Made by a program: the position numbers and the translations under genes
The notes under the pieces: model-generated
Seen by the model: the letters and a program-made list of their open reading frames with translations, nothing else
Databases searched by the model: none
What the model was told of the DNA's origin: nothing
Shown here: one piece after another, positions 41,290-49,053 of the stretch
How positions within the stretch are numbered: the first letter of the stretch is position 1
How the letters are laid out: each line of letters opens with the position of its first letter
Assembly (NCBI GenBank): GCA_007751255.1
Contig: CP036296.1
Location: 1,240,001 to 1,304,000 of the forward strand
Length of the DNA stretch: 64,000 nt
Direction: 5' to 3'
Origin: Engelhardtia mirabilis
GTDB taxonomy: Bacteria > Planctomycetota > UBA1135 > GCA-002686595

Positions 41290-42519
41290 TCAGAACGGAC
41301 AGACGAACGACAGGTGGTGGCTCGGGCCCATGCTGCCGAAGTAGGGGGGGCTGATCGGTGAGCCGAGTGGGACCGAGTAGTTGTCGACCATGTCCGTGAA
41401 GCGGTCCGAGGGTACGAGGAGACTGACGAGCGCCGGATAGCCCCCCTCCGTCGTCGCGCCGAGCTTGACCTCGACATAGGTCACCGGCGGCCCACTTACG
41501 GTGCAGGCCTCCGTATGGAGGAAGACTCCCTCGTCTACCCACACGTGCTCGGCGCCGGGGTAGCTCGTGTCGTTGGACCAGCTACCGATCGAGGTCGAGA
41601 CGACGTCGTACCACGGCAGGGCCGGGAAGAGGTTGATCGACTCGAACGATGACAGGGTGCCGGCGATGGCCTTCATGTGGCGGGCCGTTGCGTGGGGCGC
41701 GGTGAGTGCCAGGGGACAGAGGCATCCGCTGGCGATGTTGGAGTTGTTCCACAGGGCCGCCGCTTCGTTGGCTTCGCAGGTGGGGGACGACGCGTTCACG
41801 TCACGCAGACCGTCGTAGAACCCGGCACCGCTCCAAACACCACCCAGGGGAGCTTGGTCCGAGGGCACGAAGGGGTTGGACGCGAAGTCCGGAGCCACCA
41901 GGGCGAAGGACCGGTTGCCATGGAAGCTGCCCGGGCGCGAGGAGAACGAACCTCCGTGTTGGAAGCGATCGCAGCCGTGGTACAGGACCAGCGCCGTGTC
42001 CCAGGTCGCGGTGATGCAGTCGAAGGCCTAATCCAGGTAGCCGTAGTAGAACGCCGTCGGATGGGTGCCCAGGCAGTTCGGCACGTTGCAGCCGAAGTTG
42101 GTGTTGCCACGCTGGAGGTCTGCCTTGACCACGAAGCGCCAGACCTGCTTCTCGGATCCGGTGCCGACGATCTCCCTCCACGTGCGCGTGTAGTCGAGGT
42201 GTAGGTTGCCGAAGAGCTGCAGGTTGCTGTTGCAGTCCTCGTTCTTGAGGGCGACCTCGTACTCCGCGCACTGCAGTTGCGTGGGCGCGGAGAGGGAGAC
42301 GACGCCACAGCCCTGCCCGGCGAGGACGCAGCCGTCCCAACAGATGGATTGAGCCGGGAGCAGGGCCGGCGGGAAGGCCGGTAGGGTCGAGAGCGCCGTC
42401 GTGCAGGGCAAGCCGTCGAGGCCGTCGGGTTGGTAGCACTGGGCCGAGGCCCGGCCTGACGGGATCAGGCTGGCCACGAGGAGGGCGAAGGCGAACACGA
42501 AGCTGCTGCTGCTGGTCAT
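41290..42519 (-). pseudogene. Amber-interrupted secreted protein gene
   Basis: Signal peptide SFVFAFALLVASLIPSGRASA followed by a Cys-rich extracellular domain (CYQPDGLDGLPC, SICWDGCVLAGQGCG, NEDCNSNLQL). The frame is cut by a single TAG at 42028-42030 after FYYGYLD, then continues in the same frame as AFDCITATWDTALVLYHGC to the end FVCPF at 41290. Both halves keep natural composition, so the nonsense change looks recent. Other genes here end in TAG, so suppression is not expected. Total length without the stop would be about 409 residues. Family not recognised. A possible earlier start is the ATG at 42525. Confidence 0.75.
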
Positions 42520-42814
42520 GGGCATTTCTCGCGGTTGGCGGACGCGCCGGGGTCGCAGGTCAAGGGCCTCCGGCGGGGGCCCTTGACCTCCCAGCGACAA
42601 GCGGTCCTTACCTGCACGCGATCGCAGATCCTCGATGCAAGGTCGGGGCCAGATCGGCAACTGCGTGACCGCGAGCCGGCCCACCGATCTGCGATGGAGT
42701 GCGCACGCGGGGCCCATGCCCGCGCCAGCTCGTTGGCTGGGGGGCCGCAGAAGGGGCATTCGTGATAGACCAGACGCTCGCCGAATTTCTCTCTTGACCA
42801 TTTCGGACAACGCC
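42520..42814. other. Divergent region between the interrupted gene and ELWxxDGT gene 3
   Basis: 295 bases with no supported gene. CGTACGAACG-type composition and short open frames only. Presumed promoters for both flanking genes, not localised. Confidence 0.4.
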
Positions 42815-45800
42815 ATGCGTACGAACGCCAACTACGGCGCCCTCGCGGTCAGCCTCCTCTTCGCGGCCGCCTCGACCGCCGCGTCCCAGGACCTCGTCGC
42901 CAACATCAATGTCCAAGAGGCCCCGGCCCTCGGCTGGGTGCCCGACTCCGATCCGGGCGGCTTCACTTCGATCGGCGCCCGTACCTACTTCTCTGCAGCC
43001 GGCTCGGGGCTGGGCCGCGTGCTGTACTGGACCGGTGCGCCGGGGGCCGCGCCGCAGCTCCTGGTCGACGTCGACCCGAGCGCGGGTCCGAAGGACCCAC
43101 AAGACCTGATCGAGCTACCCAGCGGTCAGTTCCTGTTCACGGCGCAGACCCCGGCCACCGGCCGCGAGTGGTTCGTGAGCGACGGCACGTCCGCGGGAAC
43201 GACGCTGCTGACCGAGATGGTGCTCGGCTCCTTCGACGGCTTCATCGGCCAGCCGACCTTGCACCAGGGCGAGGTCTACTTCTTCGCGACGGACGCGAAC
43301 TCGCCGTCGCGGGCACTTTGGAAGACCGACGGCACCGCCGCGGGAACCGAGCGCCTGGAGGTGCTCGGCCTCGGCGGCGGACTGCCTGTCCCCGGCGAGC
43401 AGATCGTCAGCGCCGGCGGCACGCTCTACTACGCCTTCAACGACGTCGGCACGAGCGGCCCCTTTTGGGAGCTGTGGTCGACGAGCGGCACCGTCGGCGG
43501 CGCGAGCAAGGTGATCGAGGTGCTGGAGAGCTCGTTCAGTGGCGTGCGCGAGCTGACCGCTGTCGGATCGAAGCTGGTCTTCGTCGCCCAGGGGCAGGGC
43601 ACCGGATTCGAGCCCTGGGTCAGCGACGGCACTGCCCTCGGCACCTGGCCGGTGCAGCTGATGCCGGGCGCCGCCGGATCGGCGCCGTCGGGGCTGACGG
43701 CCCTCGGCAACCACGTGTACTTCGCGGCCGACGACCCGACGGTTGGGCGCGAGCTGTTCCGCCTGGACGGTTCCGCCTCGAGCCTGAAGTTGGTCGAGGA
43801 CCTCAACCCGGGCGCGGCGGGCTCGAGCCCGGACGAGTTGGCGGTCTTGAACGGCGCGCTGTACTTCTCCGGCGACGACGGCGTGCACGGCGACGAGCTG
43901 TGGAGCACCTCGGGCGCGCCCGGCGCCGCGAGCCTGTTCGCCGAGTTCGCGGCCGGCGCGGCGGGGAGCGCGCCCAGAGACCTCGTGGCCCTCGGCGCCC
44001 AGATCCTCTGCGTCGCCGGCAGCGCGAGCACCGGCGCCGAGCTCTACGCCAGCGACGGAACCGTCGCCGGCACCGGCCTGGTGGCAGACATCGTCCCCGG
44101 CTCGAGCTCCTCGAACCCGGTCGGACTCTTCTCGAATGGCGCGCAGGTCTTCTTCGCCGCGACCACCGAGGCCACCGGGACCGAGCTGTGGCGCTCCGAC
44201 GGAACCGGCGTCGGCACGCTCGAGACGGAGATGGCGACGGTGCCCTTCGACCAGGGCTCGGACCCGCGCTACCTGACGTCGATCGGCGGGCAGCTCGTCT
44301 TCGTGGCCAACGACGGCCTGAACGGGATCCAGCCCTGGGCCAGCGACGGCGCGCCTGGCGGCACCGGCCTGCTCGCGACAGTGCCGAGCCCTTCCAGCCC
44401 GCCCATCGTCGCGGGCGAGTTCCGCGGACGTGCGTACATCAACGTCAACTCGGCGTTGAACCAGTGGACCCTGTACCAGTCCGACGGCACCCCGGCCGGA
44501 ACGGTGCCCGCGAACCTCGGCATCGGCTCGGGCTTTGCCGGCGTGAAGCTCGTTTTGCGCGACCGGCTCTTGTTCACGATCGGGATCGACTCGGACCTCT
44601 ACTCCACCGACGGCACCGCCGCGGGGACTGTCCTGCTGGCGCAACTGTCCAATCAGACCGGCGCGTTCTTCGCCGCGGGGGACTACGTCTACTTCCGCAA
44701 CTGGACCAGCCAGACCGGCAAGGAGCTGTGGCGCACGGACGGCACGCCCCAGGGAACCCAACTCGTCGCGGACATCTGGCCGGGCCCGCAGTGGGGAGTG
44801 ACCGACGATTTCTACTTCGAGGCCGGCAGCCTGGGGGGCCTGCTCTACTTCCGTGCAGAGACTGCCGCGAACCAGACCGAGTTGTGGCGAACTGACGGGA
44901 CTGTCGCCGGGACCGAGCTATTCGCCGATCTGAATCCGCTCGGCGGCTCCTACCCGAGTGACTTCAGGACCGTAGACAATCATCTGTTCTTCAGCGCCTA
45001 CGTCGACGGGGGCCGTTACCTCTTCGCCACCGACGGCGTGAGCGTCGAGCAGGTGCTCGACGCGCCGCTCGAGCCCGGCATGGACGGGTTCGCCAATGAC
45101 CAGGTCTATTTCGTGATCCAGAGCGTCGGCGGAGAGCCGAAGCTGCTGTCGTCGGACGGCACGGCCGCGGGCACCGGCATCGTGGCCGATCTCGGCGACG
45201 CTCCCGTTGTCTTCCTCCGGGGCGCTTGGAAGGTGACCTCGGGCGCCGAAGTCCTGTTCTCGATCTATGGAGGTGGGATCAGCGCCGACTTCTGGGTTAC
45301 CGACGGCACTGCCGCGGGCACCTACCAGGTGACCGAGACCCTCGACACCTCGATCTTCGAGGTGGACGCCCCTGACGAGCTGGTCCGAGTCGGCAGTGAG
45401 ATCTACTTCCGAGCCTGGAACCAGGACCTCGGGGGCGAGCTGTTCAGCCTGCCGATCGCGGCCTTCGGCGGCTGGGTCGCCGAGCCCTTCGGTGTCGGCT
45501 GCGCCGGATCGAGCGGACTTGCGCCGACGATCGGCGCCAGCGGCGAAGCGAGCCTGGGAAGCACCTTGACGGTCGAGCTCGCCGGCGCCGCCGCCAGCGC
45601 GCCCGTGGCCCACTACTTCGACTTCGACTACGGCCTGGGCGCGGTCGGTGGGTGCGATGTCTACCTGGCCGCTCCGAAGCTGCTGCTCTTGGACTCGACG
45701 GACGCCGTCGGTGCGGTGACGCTCTCGTTGGCGATCCCGAACGACCCCGTCCTGGCCGGGATCGAGCTGTGGCTGCAGTCGGTCGTCGCCGACCCCGGCG

Positions 45801-45859
45801 GTGGCCTGGCTGGCGTCGGCGCGCTGACCCCGGCGCTCGAGGTGATCGTGCGGGGGTGA
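42815..45859 (+). CDS. Secreted ELWxxDGT-repeat protein 3
   Basis: 1014 residues, signal peptide in MRTNANYGALAVSLLFAAAS, mature start QDLVANINVQEAP. About a dozen repeats, somewhat more degenerate than in proteins 1 and 2 (EPWVSDGTALGT, ELYASDGTVAGT, ELWRTDGTPQGT, DFWVTDGTAAGT). C-terminal module from FGGWVAEPFGVGCAGSSGLAP. Separated from its two paralogues by the interrupted secreted gene on the other strand, so that gene was inserted into, or retained within, the repeat-protein cluster. Confidence 0.9.
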   Translation: MRTNANYGALAVSLLFAAASTAASQDLVANINVQEAPALGWVPDSDPGGFTSIGARTYFSAAGSGLGRVLYWTGAPGAAPQLLVDVDPSAGPKDPQDLIELPSGQFLFTAQTPATGREWFVSDGTSAGTTLLTEMVLGSFDGFIGQPTLHQGEVYFFATDANSPSRALWKTDGTAAGTERLEVLGLGGGLPVPGEQIVSAGGTLYYAFNDVGTSGPFWELWSTSGTVGGASKVIEVLESSFSGVRELTAVGSKLVFVAQGQGTGFEPWVSDGTALGTWPVQLMPGAAGSAPSGLTALGNHVYFAADDPTVGRELFRLDGSASSLKLVEDLNPGAAGSSPDELAVLNGALYFSGDDGVHGDELWSTSGAPGAASLFAEFAAGAAGSAPRDLVALGAQILCVAGSASTGAELYASDGTVAGTGLVADIVPGSSSSNPVGLFSNGAQVFFAATTEATGTELWRSDGTGVGTLETEMATVPFDQGSDPRYLTSIGGQLVFVANDGLNGIQPWASDGAPGGTGLLATVPSPSSPPIVAGEFRGRAYINVNSALNQWTLYQSDGTPAGTVPANLGIGSGFAGVKLVLRDRLLFTIGIDSDLYSTDGTAAGTVLLAQLSNQTGAFFAAGDYVYFRNWTSQTGKELWRTDGTPQGTQLVADIWPGPQWGVTDDFYFEAGSLGGLLYFRAETAANQTELWRTDGTVAGTELFADLNPLGGSYPSDFRTVDNHLFFSAYVDGGRYLFATDGVSVEQVLDAPLEPGMDGFANDQVYFVIQSVGGEPKLLSSDGTAAGTGIVADLGDAPVVFLRGAWKVTSGAEVLFSIYGGGISADFWVTDGTAAGTYQVTETLDTSIFEVDAPDELVRVGSEIYFRAWNQDLGGELFSLPIAAFGGWVAEPFGVGCAGSSGLAPTIGASGEASLGSTLTVELAGAAASAPVAHYFDFDYGLGAVGGCDVYLAAPKLLLLDSTDAVGAVTLSLAIPNDPVLAGIELWLQSVVADPGGGLAGVGALTPALEVIVRG

Positions 45860-45883
45860 GGCGGCCGTCAGGTGCCACGGACA

Positions 45884-45939
45884 TCAGGTGCCAGGCACAA
45901 AGCCCCCGCGTAGGCGGCGGTTTTGTGCCTGGCACCTGA
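45884..45939. repeat. Long REP-like palindrome / bidirectional terminator
   Basis: TCAGGTGCCAGGCACAAA (45884-45901) is perfectly inverted at 45922-45939, with a CCCCCGC...GGCGGCGG inner stem; outer arms GTGAGGCGG and CCGCCTCAC extend it with interruptions. The GGTGCCAGGCAC core is a frequent extragenic palindrome motif in GC-rich genomes. A related single arm, GACGTCAGGTGCCA, occurs at 28083-28096. Lies 24 bases past ELWxxDGT gene 3. Confidence 0.8.
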
Positions 45940-46083
45940 CGTCCGCCTCACCCCCGATGAACCGGGCGCGATTCGTACCGATCGCGCTCGAGATCCGGGT
46001 CGTCGGCGGTCGATTGGACTCGGGCCCGCAGTGGGCCTCCCAACGACCCTTGCCGGCGGCCTCGAAGTCGCCCTTCCCAGGCG

Positions 46084-48219
46084 ATGCTCGACGATCAACT
46101 CCGCGCCAGCGCGACGAACAGCAGCACCTTCGCCCAGGGCACCCAGGGCGCCGACCGCGCCGCCACGGCGGCCGAGTGCGTGTCCATCGAGGCCGCCATT
46201 GCCATCGACGGGCCCAAGCCGAAGGCCGGCCTGGCCTACCGGGTGAACCTGGTGGCCGTGGCGCTCGCGATGGTCCTGCTGCCGATGGTCTACGCCGGCT
46301 TGGTCCTGGGCCTGGGGCTCGTGACCATCTGGTACCCGCTGAACGCCGGGGATCTGCTGCCCGCGGATCTGCCGGTGCGTGGCAAGGCCCTGGCCTACGT
46401 GCTGCCGACCGTCGCCGGGCTCGCGGCGACCCTCTTCCTGCTCAAGCCCCTGCTCAGCCGCCGCCCCAAGGGCCGCGGGCGACGCGAGCTCAAGCGCGAG
46501 CAGGAACCGAAGCTCTTCGCCTTCCTCGACGGCCTCGCCGACGGCCAGGGCGCGCCGCGGCCGGTGCGGGTGGAGGTCGACCTGCGGGTCAACGCCTCGG
46601 CCTCCTTGGTCAGCGTCCGCAGCCTGGTTCGCGGCGACCTGGTGCTGACCCTGGGGCTGCCCCTGGTGGCGGGCCTGGACGTGCGCTCCTTCGCCGCGGT
46701 CGTGGCCCACGAGTACGGTCACTTCGCCCAGGGCACCGCCATGCGCGCCTACTGGGTCATCGCGACCGTCCACGGTTGGTTCGAGCGCGTGGTCTTCGAG
46801 CGCGACCAGTGGGACGAGCGCATCGAGTCCGTGCAGCAACGCACCGATTGGATCAGCCGCCGGATGGCGCTGCCGATCGCCGGCGCGCGCGGGATGGTCT
46901 GGGTCTCGCGCCGGATCCTCCTGGGGCTGATGCGCCTGGGTGAGCTGGCCACGGCCGCGCTCAGCCGCCAGATGGAGTTCGACGCCGACGCCCACGCCGT
47001 GCGGGTGGTGGGCACCGAGGTCTTCGAGGCCATGCTGCCCGAGCTGTCGGTGATCGACAGCGCGCGCCGCAACGCCGAGCACGACACGGAGATGGCCTGG
47101 CGCGAGCACAGCCTGCCGGAGGACCTGGTTGCGCTGACCGTCGCCAACCTGCGCCAGTTCAGCCCCGAGGCGCGGGACGAGCTGCGCGAGCACGCCCTGG
47201 CCAGTGCGCCCAGGTGGTACGCCAGCCACCCCCCCGGCGCCCAGCGGATCAAGCGCGCCCGCAGTCGCGGCGGCGACTGCCGCGTCAACCTCGACGGCCC
47301 GGCCAGCCGGCTCTTCGCCGACTTCGGAGCCCTCTCCCGGGACCTGACCATCAGCCAACACCGAGCCGTCCTCGGCGGGTCCTTCGACCCCCAGTGCATG
47401 GTCGCGGCCGAGGACATCCTGGCCGTGGGCAACCGCCGCTCGGCGGAGCGCGGCGCGCGGGGCTGGCTCTTCGGCGAGGGCTTCCGGTTGCCCGAGATCG
47501 CGTCGGCCAGCCTGCGGGCGGCGACCGACGCCCTGGGCATCGATCCGAGCGATCGTTACGAGCGCGAGGAGGTCGTCCGGCGGCGCTTGGCGGGCCACGC
47601 CCTCGCCGAGAGCGGCATCAAGTTCAAGCCGTCCCTGCTCGACCTGGACAGCGGCGAGCCGCTCCTCGCCCGGGGAGACCGTCGGACTTGGGACGAGACG
47701 CGCCAGGGCCAGGTCGGTCGCGAGGCGGCGCCGATCCTGGGCGACGTGCGGGGCTCGCAGGAGTGGCTGGCGGGTGCGGGCCGGGACGAGGAGGCGCAGG
47801 CCCTGGGCGGGCTGATCGACTTCGTCGAGGCCTTGGGCTCCTGCTGGCCGGCGGTTCACGAGCTCGGGCGCTGCCTCGATGTGCTCGACCGAACCCTCGA
47901 CGCCTTGACCGATCAGTTGGAAGTGGATCGCGACGCGGCGCAGGCCCAGATCGATGCTCTGGCCGGGATGCTGCGCTGCGCCTTGGACGATGCCCGCGAC
48001 AGCCTCGGGTCCCTGGTCGTGCCCGCCGACGCTTCGGTCGGCTGCCTCTGGCCGGAGGACGCAGAACCCGCGGACCTGTCGCCGGCCGCGCTGCTGCGAC
48101 TGGCTGGCGAGGTCTGGTCCCAGCTCGAACGCGGCTACGAGGAATGCCTCGGCGCGCTGGCGGTGCGGGTCAAGGAAGTGGCGGTCACGCGCCGCAACTC
48201 CCTCGACGCCGCGGCCTGA
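46084..48219 (+). CDS. M48-family-like membrane metallopeptidase
   Basis: 711 residues. Two membrane helices (~60-90, VALAMVLLPMVYAGLVLGLG; ~105-125, ALAYVLPTVAGLAATLFLL) precede a peptidase domain with VVAHEYGHFAQGT (HExxH zinc motif, about residue 205) and a downstream EFDADAHAV (~300), where the Glu supplies the third zinc ligand as in HtpX/Ste24-type M48 enzymes. The C-terminal ~350 residues are helical, end RRNSLDAAA and have no recognised domain. Likely cleaves membrane or misfolded proteins at the cytoplasmic membrane. Much longer than HtpX (~290 residues) because of the C-terminal extension. The next gene (Avd-like) follows after ~105 bases on the same strand. Confidence 0.88.
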   Translation: MLDDQLRASATNSSTFAQGTQGADRAATAAECVSIEAAIAIDGPKPKAGLAYRVNLVAVALAMVLLPMVYAGLVLGLGLVTIWYPLNAGDLLPADLPVRGKALAYVLPTVAGLAATLFLLKPLLSRRPKGRGRRELKREQEPKLFAFLDGLADGQGAPRPVRVEVDLRVNASASLVSVRSLVRGDLVLTLGLPLVAGLDVRSFAAVVAHEYGHFAQGTAMRAYWVIATVHGWFERVVFERDQWDERIESVQQRTDWISRRMALPIAGARGMVWVSRRILLGLMRLGELATAALSRQMEFDADAHAVRVVGTEVFEAMLPELSVIDSARRNAEHDTEMAWREHSLPEDLVALTVANLRQFSPEARDELREHALASAPRWYASHPPGAQRIKRARSRGGDCRVNLDGPASRLFADFGALSRDLTISQHRAVLGGSFDPQCMVAAEDILAVGNRRSAERGARGWLFGEGFRLPEIASASLRAATDALGIDPSDRYEREEVVRRRLAGHALAESGIKFKPSLLDLDSGEPLLARGDRRTWDETRQGQVGREAAPILGDVRGSQEWLAGAGRDEEAQALGGLIDFVEALGSCWPAVHELGRCLDVLDRTLDALTDQLEVDRDAAQAQIDALAGMLRCALDDARDSLGSLVVPADASVGCLWPEDAEPADLSPAALLRLAGEVWSQLERGYEECLGALAVRVKEVAVTRRNSLDAAA

Positions 48220-48325
48220 GCCCGTCCCCTGCCTGGGGCGCCACGCCCAACGCAAGGCTGACGGAGATCGTCGGAACCGGCGGCCACCTCGCGCGCTCCA
48301 AGGGAACAGCGAGAGGGGCCAAGCC

Positions 48326-48727
48326 ATGGGAACGACGAACCGACCGCAGGTGATACCGACGTTGCAGCCGGCGCGGGCTGCGAGCGTCCACGGGCGCGCA
48401 CTGGACCTCGCGGTCTGGTGTGCCGATCAGACCACCGACGCGTCGACCCGCGCGGCCCGTGCCTCCTGGACCCCGATCCGCGAGGCGGCCTCGCAGGTGG
48501 CCCTGGCGGTGGTCGAGGCGCTCTTGCTGCCGCGCCGGCGCGAAGCCCTGGGGCGGGCCGAGCGCAGTCTGGAGGAGCTGCGCGAGCGCGTCGTCTCGGG
48601 TGCGACGGCGGTGGGGGTCAACCTGGTCCAGGTGAGGTTCCTGCTGGACGAGATCGACGCGGTGGAGGGTCAGGTGGCGGCCCTGCGCCGCGGACCCGTG
48701 GAGCTGAGCGTGGTCAGCGAGGGCTGA
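48326..48727 (+). CDS. Solitary Avd-like four-helix protein
   Basis: 133 residues from the ATG at 48326 (GAGAGGGG upstream). RALDLAVWCADQTTD matches LALDLAVWCAERSAQ of the Avd at 23768, and the following helices align in order (VALAVVEALLLPRRREAL with VAVALLLPGERRRTL; VRFLLDEIDAVEGQV with ARYVLDSTDELGRMV). Length fits the Avd family exactly. No reverse transcriptase, TR or VR lies within several kilobases, so it is either a remnant of a second DGR, a duplicate serving the DGR 24 kb away, or a relative with another RNA-binding job. The frame is intact. Confidence 0.75.
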   Translation: MGTTNRPQVIPTLQPARAASVHGRALDLAVWCADQTTDASTRAARASWTPIREAASQVALAVVEALLLPRRREALGRAERSLEELRERVVSGATAVGVNLVQVRFLLDEIDAVEGQVAALRRGPVELSVVSEG

Positions 48728-49053
48728 CGGCTTCCGGAGGGCCTCAGGTCCCGAGGTGCGTGCCTTCCGGCTGGCTGTTCGCTGCCCCGAGCACGGGGCG
48801 TTCCTGACAATGGCGGGCTCCACGCTCCGTAGAGCGCCCTCGCGGACGAGCGCTCCGAAACTCCCGCGATTCGTCGCTCCTGTCGGGAACTCGGCGGTCG
48901 CGGGGCACTAGCACCATCAGCGGGGCATTCGCGGGGGCCTCGGCCCCTCCAAGAACGCCCACCCCGCTCGCTCGACGGGAACCGCGCCCCGACCCACCTC
49001 GTTCGTCCCCGTGCACCGACCCCCTGCGGTGCGCGACAGCTCGAGGTCTTGTC
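48728..49053. other. Gene-free gap of 326 bases before the S8 protease
   Basis: Contains no supported coding frame or RNA gene. Presumably holds the protease promoter; boxes not identified. No TR-like or VR-like sequence was found here next to the Avd paralogue. Confidence 0.4.

Noticed and set aside
8395-42030. Reassignment of TAG to an amino acid, suggested by in-frame ambers at 8395 and 42028
   Set aside because: Other genes end in TAG (the stops at 6115, 31741 and 41186), and the gene at 8395 has additional lesions. Ordinary nonsense mutations explain both.
45868-48327. Long open frame on the minus strand opposite the M48 gene
   Set aside because: It is an antisense shadow of a high-GC gene; the plus strand has HEYGH, EFDAD and membrane helices, the minus strand only His/Gln/Val/Gly-rich composition.
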